The notes under the pieces are model-generated. The model made no database searches. It was not told the origin of the DNA and saw only the letters and a program-made list of their open reading frames with translations. The translations under genes were made by a program, and so were the position numbers. This document shows positions 1 to 8,889 of a DNA stretch of 23,222 bases, piece after piece (position 1 is the stretch's first letter; every line of letters begins with the position of its first letter). The stretch lies in assembly GCA_033557675.1 (NCBI GenBank), contig JAWQRM010000395.1, positions 1-23,222 of the forward strand. Reading direction: 5' to 3'. Source of the DNA: Coptodactyla brooksi (taxonomy: Eukaryota > Arthropoda > Insecta > Coleoptera > Scarabaeidae).

Positions 1-181
1 CATATACTAAACGTAATATTAACTTGTTTGTTTAGAAAATTTACGATTGTACGTACCTGGAAAGCCAATTGTATGGGTGGAAACTTCCCCAGTTTTGAAC
101 CGACCGGAACTTGTTGTTTCGGTCGTTTACTGTTACGTTTGGTAACCCTGCGGCCTTTAACAGCACGTGTACAAACATTTC
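1..181 (-). CDS. Cassette 0: linker exon and first bases of the domain, cut by the window edge
   Basis: A fifth cassette begins at the left edge. The linker exon 181-57 (125 nt: acceptor TTTTTACAG, donor GTACGT) encodes NVCTRAVKGRRVTKRNSKR followed by PKQQVPVGSKLGKFPP, a basic segment. Position 6 follows an acceptor (CGTTTAG) and starts with TAT ATG, exactly as the first domain exon does in cassette C. Phases match those of the other linkers (two nucleotides in, phase 0 out). The array therefore continues to the left; how many more copies exist cannot be seen. Confidence 0.65.
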
Positions 182-648
182 CTGTAAAAATGGTATAAAT
201 TTAAAACAAATAACGGCGAGCATAAATAATGTGTAAAGGTTACCACTTGTAGACGGCTTGCACGTGGTGCATTTGGACGTGTGGAAATCCATACTTCCTT
301 CAATAAACAAAACAACAAAACCGTTAAAGATGCAAGTCCTTTGCGCGCGAAAATGCGCATGCGCCGCAAGAATGGAAAAAATTCTACACTGTCATATAAT
401 GTAAGGTTTGAGGTTAAACATCAAACGAAATTTCGTGTAAATCGAATTGGCAACCCTGTATTAGAATTTTGAATACAGTATACTGCAGTGTTGCCATTTA
501 ATTTAGATGTAGTTATTAGTCGGGTTAAACACGAGAGAAAACAAAAATGTTAATTATGAAAACTTTATTAAACACGAAAGAAATATAAACTTATACAACT
601 TCTGCTTTGTAAGCAACTTTTTATAATACAAAAATAGAACTTCAGGTT
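182..648. repeat. Inter-cassette repeat, copy between cassettes A and 0
   Basis: It holds, left to right, a GCGC-rich block (about 317-375, CGTTAAAGATG then AAATGCGCATG), a GAGGTTAAA block, the motif TGGCAACCCTGTA at 448-460 with its near-inverse GCAGTGTTGCCA at 485-496, and the 3' block of cassette A with its poly(A) signal. The same series recurs between the other cassettes. No gene is seen in it. Confidence 0.7.
564..569 (-). terminator. AATAAA poly(A) signal of cassette A
   Basis: AATAAA on the minus strand lies about 80 nt past the cassette A stop, within a block (AAAGTTTTCATAATTAAC) repeated after the other cassettes. Confidence 0.6.
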
Positions 649-2713
649 TTACCAAGATAAGGCAGTGTTAATTTCTGCAATCGTCATAATGCGATGGAAT
701 ATCTTCTGGAAATATTCTTTTCGGATAGTAGTAGCAGTGTACCACACGGGGTTGTCAGCAGCGCAACAGCGTTCGGGCTCGAGGTAGAACATAGCCTTTG
801 AAGTTTTAGCGCTTTGCGGACACTTAGAGTAGTAAAATTCGTAAATCCTCACCGGACACCTACTCGGATTTTCTTTGTTCTCATGTTGCACATAAGCTTG
901 TTTCTTACCATACACATCTAAAAAAATCAATAAAGTTGCAAGCACGTTGAAATTGTCTGTAATACGTACCAACAGGTGGTGTCGAAGAACAAAAACGTAA
1001 AAAAATATTCCCGGAGATTGTACGTGTTGACGTTTGTAGTATAGGTTCCCAAACCTTCATTACATCGGAAAACGATAATTTCATGTGTTCTTCTACGTTC
1101 TTAAAAATAAAAACGGAAGGATTAAATCTTTCATTCGATCGTATACGTACCCTTAACTTGAAATATTTCGTATTAAAAAATATTAACGTAGTAAGCAGAA
1201 TGTACGGAGAATGACTTCCTAATTGTTTGCTCTGCCACAAATGTTCTTCTTTGATTAGACTAATAGAGGATGCTAAAATGAAAAAGAAAGTAATAAAACT
1301 TCCATTAATCTTTAGTAAAACACACGAGAGTCGCTGTGAACTGTTGAAAACGTCTTGCAAATATCATCTAAACATTTGCTAAACGTATTGTAACGAGGAT
1401 CGTAGAATATATCGTCAGTTCTTCCATTTTCGAAGAGGTATTGTTGGAGACCCAAACAGAGATAGTAAATTGTATCCGCCGCGTATTCCGCTCCGTTAGG
1501 TTTTCGAATTTTTTTAATGAACAAAGATAAGGAATAGTTCAATTCCTCCGACGTCAGTTGCAGCAGGTCCGTTTTGAACAACCTCACTTCTCCCGACGAA
1601 GACTCTCTTAACTCTTTATTCTTCGCCGTTACCCAACGTTCCCAAGCATCGACACCAATCCTATACTAAAAGAAAAAATTTATATATATATATATATATA
1701 TATTTTCTTCTTCAGAAAATGTGTCATTTTCCTATATACCTTGAAATACCGATTAACATTTGGTTTCCTTGCGAATGGAGAGGGACGTCTCTGTAACGGT
1801 GGCGGCATAATCGGAAAGACCGGAATTGGTAGACAGGGTCGTCCCCAGCTGCGGCCACTACCGCCTCGCCAGTCTTTGGAGGCTCTACCTCGGGAAGCTC
1901 CGGCTTGAGAGGTTCCGCCTATAGAGCTTCCTCCTCGAGAGGTTCCAGCTCGGGGGGTTCTGACTCGAGAGGTTCCGCCTCGAGAGGTTCCACCTCGGAC
2001 AGTTTCGCCTTGAGCGCTTGCACCACGTGAGGTTCCGCCTCGAAAGATTGCACCTCGGGCAGTTTCGCCTAGAGAGCTTCCACCTTCTGAGGTTCCGCCT
2101 CGAGAGGTTTTACCTCGAGAGGTTTCGCCTTGGAAGGTTCCACCTCGGGAGGTTGCGCCTCGGGGGGTTCCGCCTCGGGAGGTTCCGCCTCGGGAGGTTC
2201 CGCCTCGGGAGATTCTGCCCCGATAGGTTTTGCCTCGAAAGGTTTCGCCTTGGGAGGTTTCACTCTGGAAGGTTCCTCCTTGAGGAGTTGCATCTCGGGA
2301 GGTTCCACCTCGGAATCTCGCAAGGTGGAAGTACCTAACTTGGGAAGTGCCAGCTTGGGACGTTCCAGCTTGGGAGGTTCCAGCTTGGGAGGTTCCAGCT
2401 TGAGAAGTTCCAGCTTGGGAGGTTCCAACTTGCAAGGTTCCACCTTGGGGGGTTCCACCTTGGTAGGTTGCACCTCGTGAGGTGTCGTCTTGCGAGGCTC
2501 CACCTTGGAAGGTCGCGCCTCGTGAAATTCTGCCTCGGGAGGTTCTCCCTCGGGAGGTTACGCCTCGGACGGCTCCTTCTTTTGAAGACTTGCCCCGGGC
2601 GCCTCTGGCACGAGATGATCTCGCTCGGGACGCATCGCCATTCCCACGAACAGCTTTGCGAACCTTTACTTGAACACCTCTGGTAGGTATCTCTTCTTTT
2701 GGTCGCATGTTTG
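649..2713 (-). CDS. Cassette A: DUF3504 domain with giant repeat-expanded linker
   Basis: Exons 2713-1740 (linker, 974 nt), 1665-1326 (340), 1272-1151 (122), 1099-970 (130) and 917-649 (269, stop included) are open and in phase. The linker codes for 324 residues, most of them degenerate pentapeptides of the form S-R-G-G-T / S-Q-A-G-T made by a 15-bp minisatellite. Domain exons keep LLQLTSEELNYSLSLFI, YYLCLGLQQYLFENGR, KEEHLWQSKQLGSHSP, KLSFSDVMKVW and YEFYYSKCPQSAKTS, but diverge at the C-terminus (ERCCAADNPVWYTAT). The sequence groups with D rather than B/C (LSLFIKKIRKPNGAEY, YLCLG). The first domain exon ends at GTGTGT rather than the GTACGT used by the other cassettes. The 51-nt intron 1150-1100 is open in frame, so its retention would only add 17 residues. 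An ATG occurs at the third linker codon. Confidence 0.72.
1681..1702. repeat. (TA)11 microsatellite in cassette A intron
   Basis: Eleven TA units lie in the short intron (1739-1666) between linker A and the first domain exon, on the donor side of the acceptor TTTTAG at 1666. Confidence 0.9.
1875..2580 (-). repeat. 15-bp coding minisatellite in linker A (RGG-like tract)
   Basis: About 47 degenerate copies of a 15-bp unit, on the plus strand close to GGTTCCGCCTCGGGA, fill most of linker exon A. On the coding strand they give pentapeptides such as SRGGT, SRGET, FQGGT and SQAGT; a homogenised block of SQAGT lies near 2340-2425. Because 15 is a multiple of three, gain or loss of units keeps the frame, and no stop appears over the tract. 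Other frames are also open here (for example 2069-2503 minus, 2130-2480 plus), but these are by-products of the repeat. The tract probably grew from an ancestral SRG-rich linker like that of cassette D (RASRGSRGRG). Confidence 0.85.
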
Positions 2714-3510
2714 CTGAAAAGATTACGTCAATTTGTGATAAAACTATATCAGCGCGCACAAAATCTGTTGAAAATGTAAAAATTACCATTTGGACATGAT
2801 CTGCCCATGATAGACCTCAATCTGTGAAAATTCATCATCCTTTTGGTAACAAACTACGAAAACGTTAAAGATGGCAGTACTTTTGGGCGCGAAAGCGCAT
2901 GTGTCAATCGAGATACGTTCTAAAAAGCAAGGTACAATGAATATTCAGAGAAAGCTCACCGTTTTGTCCTTTACTCGTAATAGTTTTCTTATAAAGCGAT
3001 CAGAATTTGATCAGAACGTCAAACTTGTGGCAGAACTGTCAGTCAAATTTGAGGTTACACGCATGAAATTTTGGTGGTTGGCAACTTTCTACGAACGAAA
3101 TTATAGAAAATACAGTGCTGCCATATTTATTTCAGTTACCTGTGACTATGGACTAAACGTAAAAGAAAATAAAATGTTATTTATGAACGTTTTGTTATAT
3201 GTAAAATCAACTAAAATAACAAATGTCTGGATTGGTAACCCTGTACTAAAATTGAAGTGACAGATGATACAGTGTTGCCACTCGAGCAAGATATTATTAG
3301 CATTGTAGTGACTTGGCAACCCTGCACTATGATTTAAATTAGAAAAATGTTATTTAATCTATATATAATTACTAAGGGGGTTAAACACACGAAAAAGTAA
3401 AAATGTTAATGATGAACATTTATTAGATATAAAAAAAACATTATTCTACCAAACAGCATAAAATTAACTGTACAACATTTATACAAAACGAAAACAAGAT
3501 TCTTTGGCTT
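2714..3510. repeat. Inter-cassette repeat, copy between cassettes B and A
   Basis: It contains the CGTTAAAGATG/GCGC-rich block at about 2858-2910, TGGTAACCCTGTACTA at 3233-3248 and TACAGTGTTGCCA at 3268-3280, then another TTGGCAACCCTG near 3311 and the 3' block of cassette B. A 129-codon plus-strand open frame (2871-3260) lies within it, but it has no family resemblance and is not kept in the other copies. Confidence 0.7.
3419..3424 (-). terminator. AATAAA poly(A) signal of cassette B
   Basis: AATAAA on the minus strand lies about 87 nt past the cassette B stop, in the duplicated 3' block. Confidence 0.6.
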
Positions 3511-4708
3511 TTACGAAGATAAAGCGTCGATGATTTCTTTAACAATTTTAAAGCGAATGAGCGTGTTCTCGAGAAGTTCTTCTCCGACTGGCGTTGGCGA
3601 GTACCATACGGAGTTCTCTGGAACGCAAAGATGCTTGGGCTGAAGATAAAACATGTTGTTTGATGTTTTAACGCTTTCTGGACACTTGGACAAGTAAAAT
3701 TCGTAAAGCTTCACCGGGCACCTCAACGGATTTTCTTTCTTCTCTTTTTGCTCGTAAACTTGAAAAACAAAAAGTGAATTTGAAAACGTGTTGATATTAT
3801 CGTCAAGCGCACATACCAACTAATGATTTTGTATTGCGAAAACGTTTAAGAAATTTTCTAGAGATTGAAAATTTTGACGATACGGCTCCGTCGCGTGCAA
3901 TTTCCCAACCTTTCTTTATATTGGAAAACGATAATTTCATATGTTCTTCTACGTTCTTAAAAGTAAAAACAGAGAGTTTGTATTATTCTATTTTGTTTTT
4001 TTTTTTTGGTCCGATGGGTACCTTCAACCTATAATACTTTATATTAAAAAACATTAACGTAGCCAGGAGAACGTGTGGAGAATAAGGTCCTAACTGTTTG
4101 CTTTCCCACAAATGTTCTTCTTCAACTCGTGTAACAATGTGTTCTAGACAGAAAAAAAAATTGCGACAAGTTTCGTTAATTTAAGCTTTCAAACGTACTC
4201 GAATCACTGCATATCGTAGAAAATTTCATGCAAATATTACTTAAACAGTCGGTGAACTTGTTATAGCAAGTGTCATAGAATATGTTATCATTTCTTCCGT
4301 TTGCGAAGAGGTAGTATTGAATGCCCAAACAAAAATAATAAATCATATCTGGTGTGTATTCCACCCCGTCAGGTTTTCGAGCTTCTTTAATAAACAAATG
4401 CAAGGAATTGTTCAAGCCCTCCGGCGTTAGTCGCAGCAGGTCTGGTTCGAACAATTTCGTGCACCCTGATAACTCTACCAATTCATTGTTCTTATCCATT
4501 ACCCAGTGCTTCCAAGCATTAACTCCAAATATGTACTAAAAAGAATATAGAATAAAAATCGGTGACAAATTAGTGCTCGTCAGCGAAGGAAGAAAATGTA
4601 CAATTCTGCCATATACCTTTAACGACATGTTGGTGTTTGCTTTTTCGATTGTTTTCCATTCGTTGTTCTTATTCATTATTCCTTCCATTATACCTTTAGA
4701 TTAATTTA
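3511..4708 (-). CDS. Cassette B: duplicated DUF3504 domain; linker carries an early stop
   Basis: Exons 4708-4617 (linker, 92 nt), 4535-4199 (337), 4143-4022 (122), 3955-3817 (139) and 3758-3511 (248) keep the sizes and phases of cassette C. The four domain exons are open: YIFGVNAWKHWVMDKNNEL, LLRLTPEGLNNSLHLFI, EEEHLWESKQLGPYSP, YEFYLSKCPESVKTS and SVWYSPT. In the linker, the acceptor at 4709 gives TA-AAT-TAA, a stop at the second full codon. Use of the next AG, 15 nt downstream (exon from 4693), would skip this stop and keep phase, although its pyrimidine tract is poor. An ATG follows immediately (MEGIMNKNNEW...), so a stand-alone transcript could also be translated. Status is therefore uncertain: functional alternative, independent gene or recent pseudo-cassette. 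Confidence 0.65.
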
Positions 4709-5110
4709 CTGCAAAAAAGATGCATCTCAATGTGTGAAAACGCATACTTTTTTCAGTTAACAAGCAACAAAAACATTAAAGTTGAAAATCCAATGCGCGC
4801 CAAAATGCGCCTGTGCCAACAGTGGCGCCTGCTAAGACTTAAAAAACGTTTAGAAAAAGTTATTACCCTTATCGAGGAATTATTCTCTACTCTTGCTGAT
4901 TTAGTTGTAACAAGTGTCCTGTAAAGGAATCAGAAATTGACAGCTAAAATTCTGCACTGGCGGGAAACGTGAGGTTTGAGGTTAGACGAAGGTAATTTCG
5001 GGTAGATCGACTTGGCAACACCGTACTAGGGTTTAAGTGATAGAAGATACAGTGTTGCAATTCAATCTAGATACGGTTATCTGAATTACCATTAATTGGA
5101 AACCCTGTAG
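4709..5110. repeat. Inter-cassette repeat, right flank of cassette B
   Basis: It contains the CATTAAAGTTG/GCGC block at about 4768-4825, TGGCAACACCGTACTA at 5013-5028 and TACAGTGTTGCAA at 5048-5060. It is then interrupted by about 1.7 kb of extra DNA (minisatellite, exon relics, MITE) before the series resumes at 6779 with TTGGCAACCCTGTACTA and the cassette C 3' block. Confidence 0.65.
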
Positions 5111-5385
5111 AAGGATTTAATTTATAAAATATATGTGGATAAGCTATGAAAGAGCAGAAAGAACAATTTCAAAGGCTTTGAAACTAAAATTCTACCGTTC
5201 TGCAGCTAACTTCGCACCTGCCGCTAATTTCGTGGTTGTTTCTCTGTAGGACCCGTGGCCTACGCCCACTACCGCGGAGTGGGGGCTTGGGCATGTTCAG
5301 GAGGTGGTGGCGATGTTAATGTGGATGAAATAACAAGTGCACCAATTAGTAACCATTCCATACGTTTTAATTACATATGTTTTAA

Positions 5386-5860
5386 TGGCTCAACAGGACT
5401 ATTGAATTGGTTACGGGATGGTGAACAGTGTAGCAGACTATTGAGCAGTGCAACTGGTTGGTGAACGGTTCAACTCATGTTGAACGGTTCAACAAGGCTG
5501 TTGAACGGTTCAATAAGGCTGTTGAACAGTTCAACAAGGCTGTTGAACAGTTCAACAGGGTTGTTGAACAGTGCAACAGGGTTATTGAGCAGTTCAACAG
5601 GGTTGTTGAGCAGTTCAACAGAGTTGTTGATCAATCCAACAGGGCTATTGAACAGCCTAACAGCCCATTCAAGAACGTAACAGCCCGTTGAACGATGGGC
5701 TGTCCATGTTGGACCACTTTTGGACCATGAATGGTCCAACAGTCCATTGGACTGTTTAACAGCCCTGTTGGACCATTCAACAGCCAGTTGGATCATTTAC
5801 CAGTCAGTTGGAGTATCCAACGTCCTGTTGAACTGTGCAACAGTCCCGTTGAGTTCCATC
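5386..5860. repeat. 21-bp minisatellite with internal palindrome
   Basis: The core at about 5460-5685 consists of some eleven copies of a 21-bp unit close to GTTGAACAGTTCAACAAGGC plus one base. Each unit includes the near-perfect palindrome GTTGAACAGTTCAAC. Degenerate copies flank the core, including other palindromes (GGACCATGAATGGTCC, AACAGTCCATTGGACTGTT). Long open frames in several phases (for example 5458-5691) are artefacts of a 21-bp period. Confidence 0.85.
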
Positions 5861-5943
5861 TGGTTACCAATTGGCACGCTCGCTTTCGTTTTCATTAAAA
5901 TGCACACCACCTCAAATTATACGATAAAAATAACAAGATCACC

Positions 5944-6240
5944 ATTGGCATACGCGGCTCTCGGAAGCACAACGGTACTCGGACTGAAGATAAAACGTGT
6001 TATTTTAAGTTTGATTGCTTTCCGGATACTTGTGACGACAAAAAATTCATGAAGGTAACAAAGCAGCATTGATTTAACCGTCTTAACGCGATGGAGCATC
6101 TTGTTTGCAGATTCTTTTTCGAGTGCCATCGTCGATCACCCAACGGGGAACGTGAAAGTGCTCAAGTTGAAGATTTCTAGTTTTAACGCTTTCAGAATAG
6201 ACGTTTGTAGTCCGTCTCGTAAACTACTTTCTCGGGAACC
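5944..6240 (-). pseudogene. Relics of DUF3504 last exon (one or two decayed copies)
   Basis: On the minus strand 6129-6065 reads MALEKESANKMLHRVKTVK, clearly the cassette D end (MALGKESLEKMLHRVKMVK). The neighbouring stretch 5960-6050 matches the middle of the same exon (GACTGAAGATAAAACG... against GGCTGAAGGTAAAACA...), but in an order that needs two copies or a rearrangement. The part near 6160-6210 (TTTCTAGTTTTAACGCTTTC) matches exon 5 again. Stops and gaps are present. The other four exons of the lost cassette are not seen. Confidence 0.7.
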
Positions 6241-6303
6241 TGAATTGTTACATCTACAAGCACCAATAGAATGAACTCTATTGCAAATTTCTTAACTATA
6301 TTC

Positions 6304-6729
6304 TATACCGATTGGGGGTATACAACTAGCCCCATAGGGATTTAGTGTAGCGAGCAGAAGTGAGACGGACTACGCCTCACGCCAAAAATGTGCTTTTGGA
6401 CGAACTAAAAAACAAATTCTTAACATAAAAAGTATTCTATAAAACAAAAAAAAATATTAGGATCATTTAAAATTAAATTAAATCCTCGAAAGACCCCCTT
6501 CTGCAAGTAAACAATATCCTAAACGATGACGAAAAAACAAGAGTTAACGAGAGAATAACAAAGCACACTTGTAACACCAACAACTGCAAAGTCCTCCCCA
6601 CTCTTTCAACTTTGCATGTTACGTTGCGCTGTCTCGCTCCCTCTCGAAGTGAACCAGGCCTAGTCCGTCACACTTCCACTCGCTATAGTAAAACCTTATG
6701 GGGCTAGTTGCATATCACCAATCTGTATA
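6304..6729. mobile_element. MITE-like element with ~75-bp terminal inverted repeats
   Basis: The left arm (6304-6382) and right arm (about 6650-6729) are inverted copies. Both contain GATTGG, then CAACTAGCCCCATA, TAGCGAG, GAAGTG and GACGGACTA in the same order when one is reversed. The ends are close to TATAC(C/A)GATTGG, with a possible TA or TATA target duplication. The ~270-bp interior has no open frame, so it would be non-autonomous. I cannot assign a superfamily. Confidence 0.7.
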
Positions 6730-6844
6730 ATTTAATATTATGTACTGAAGTTGAATACACGACATTTCTGGTAGACCGAATTGGCAACCCTGTACTAAGA
6801 ATAGATTAAACGCTAGAGAAAATGAAAATGTTAATTATGAACAT

Positions 6845-6850
6845 TTTATT
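6845..6850 (-). terminator. AATAAA poly(A) signal of cassette C
   Basis: AATAAA on the minus strand lies about 72 nt past the cassette C stop, again in the duplicated 3' block. Confidence 0.6.
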
Positions 6851-6921
6851 AGACTAAAAAATATTTCACCAAACGTAATAATTTAAACTATTATACAACA
6901 CAAAATAAGATTTTTCAACTT

Positions 6922-8183
6922 TTACGAAGATAAAGCTTCAAGGATTTCTTTAATCATCTTGAAGCGATGGAACATGTTCTCAAGACATCCTTTTTTGGGT
7001 GCTGTTGCAGAGTACCACACAGGGCTCTCGAATACGCTAGAGCGCTGAGGCTGAAGATAAAACATGACGTTTGAAGTTTTAACGCATTCCGGACATTTGG
7101 ACAAGTAAAAGTCATAAAGGTTCAAGGGACATCTAAGCGGATGTTTTGTGTTCGCTGCTTGCTCGTAAACTTAAAATAAAAAAGTTCAATCAAAAAGGGG
7201 CTGAAATTATTGTCAACCGTATATACCGACTGATGAGTTTCGTTTGTGAAAACGTAAAAGAAATTTCCTAGAGATTGCAAATTTCGATGTTACAGTTTGA
7301 TCGCGTTCGGTTTCCCAATCTTTCTTTATATCGGAAAACGATAATTTCTCATGTTCTGCTACGTTCTTAAAAATGGAAACGTCGAAGGTATCTATTATTC
7401 TATTAAATCTATCTTTCGGTCCGATACGTACCTTCAATTTGAAATATTTTGTATTAAAATACATTAATGTATTGAGCAGGATGTACGGAGAGTAAGCTCC
7501 TAATTGTTTGCTTTCCCACAAATGTTCTTCTTCGATTCGAGTAACAATGTATCCTGTAAAAAGAAAGAAAAAAGGTGACAAATTTCACAAATTATGTTAA
7601 TTTTTTGGAAAACGTACGATTGTTCCTGGGCAGCAGTGAAAATTTGTTGCAAATATCATTTAAACAATTGGCAAATGTGTCATAGCGTGGATCGTAAAAT
7701 ATATTATCAGTTCTTCCCTTTCGAATGAGGTAGTATTGAATGCACAAACAAAAAAAATAAATTACGTCCGGTGCATATTGCGTTCCGTTATTTTTTCGAA
7801 CTTCTTTAATAAAAAAACTTAAGGCATTGTTGAGACCTTCTGGAGTTAGTTGCAGCAGATCCGTTCCGTGCAACTCCACCCTCCTCGGCAGGTTTTTCAA
7901 TTCGTCGTTCTTATCCACAACCCAGCCCTTCCAAAAATTGACTGCACACATATACTAAAAAGAATATTTCTTCGGTATATTTTCCTCAGAAAAGTTACGA
8001 ATTTTCTATATACCTTCAAACGGATACTGGTGTATGGTTTGTCCACCGGTGCAAGCGGTTCATTCGGTGTCGATTTCGAAACGACCGGATTTTGTTTTTG
8101 GGAACTTCCTTGAGAAGGCCTTCTACAACCTCCACTTCCTCCGGAAGCTTCGCCATAGCTACAAACACCTTCAGAATTATTTG
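6922..8183 (-). CDS. Cassette C: duplicated linker plus DUF3504 domain, open throughout
   Basis: Exons 8183-8014 (linker, 170 nt), 7954-7618 (337), 7553-7432 (122), 7365-7227 (139) and 7169-6922 (248, stop included) repeat the architecture of cassette D with the same phases. The linker encodes an unrelated Ser/Gly/Gln/Pro-rich stretch (NNSEGVCSYGEASGGSGG...). Domain landmarks remain: LLQLTPEGLNNALSFFI, EEEHLWESKQLGAYSP, KLSFSDIKKDW, YDFYLSKCPECVKTS and SPVWYSAT. The last exon lacks the EGCRKKK residues present in D, as it also does in B, so B and C are sister copies. No stop or frameshift is visible, and there is no MYM part of its own. It is either an alternative 3' end of woc or a short stand-alone paralogue. 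The intron 7431-7366 (66 nt) is itself open in frame. Confidence 0.75.
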
Positions 8184-8889
8184 CTGCAAAAAGAATACAA
8201 ATTTAAAATAAATTATAATACCATGCATCAACTCTATTTAAAATGGAAAAGTTACCAGATGTCGATGGACGGCTCGAAAATTCACTTCGAGAATTCATAC
8301 TTTTTCCTAGTTGACAAGCAAGAAAAACGTTAAAGGTGAAAATCCCTTGCACGCGATAATGCGCGTGTGCTAACAATGCTAAAGCGTCAACGTTTAAATA
8401 AAGAACGTTTAGTTATAATAGGTTACCTTTAGAGCAATCAGAAATTGATCAAAACCCGTCTATGCATGAAATGCACTGTCAAATTTGAGGTTAAGCGAGC
8501 GAAATTTCGGGTAGACTGAATTGGTAACCCTGTACTAGGATTCACATGACAGGATACAGTGTGGCCATTTATATAGTTACGAAAAATGAATTGAATTGGC
8601 AACCCTGAGTTAAACAAAAAAAAATCAAAATGTTAAATTATGAATTTGCAGTTTTTCAATAATATATGAAATAGGAATTTTTTCAATTTTTTATTGAAAC
8701 AAAAAAATAAATTGAGACATGAAAGCGGATAGTTAAATAAACAAAATTTCGTGTAGACTGAATTGGCAACGCTGTATGGAAGGGACTAAATGCAAGAGAA
8801 AAATAGAAAGGTTAATTATGAAAACTTTATTAGACGAGAAATATAATTCTACCGAACATGTTCAAATTAATTTTTATACAATACAATTT
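8184..8889. repeat. Inter-cassette repeat, copy between cassettes D and C
   Basis: It contains the CGTTAAAGGTG/GCGC block at about 8320-8372, TGGTAACCCTGTACTA at 8522-8537 and TACAGTGTGGCCA at 8555-8567, followed by two more single motifs (near 8585 and 8761) and the cassette D 3' block. If the cassettes are spliced from one woc transcript this is intron or spacer; if they are separate genes it would hold their promoters. Confidence 0.7.
8826..8831 (-). terminator. AATAAA poly(A) signal of cassette D
   Basis: AATAAA on the minus strand lies 59 nt past the cassette D stop. Each cassette having its own signal means each can end a transcript. Confidence 0.6.

Noticed and set aside
2018..2503. 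Open frames in other phases and on the plus strand over linker A
   Set aside because: They arise from the 15-bp repeat. Only the frame coding SRGGT units joins the flanking exons in phase.
2871..3260. 129-codon plus-strand open frame in the B/A spacer
   Set aside because: It overlaps the inter-cassette repeat, is not kept in the other copies of that repeat and resembles no family.
5230..5340. GC-rich stretch (CACTACCGCGGAGTGGGGG) as a decayed linker exon
   Set aside because: Composition resembles linker D on the minus strand, but I could not find an acceptor, donor or alignable run long enough to support it.
5458..5691. Coiled-coil-like open frame with RFNKAVEQ heptads
   Set aside because: A 21-bp tandem repeat gives a heptad period in any frame. 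Several frames and both strands are open, and there is no start, splice or flanking coding context.
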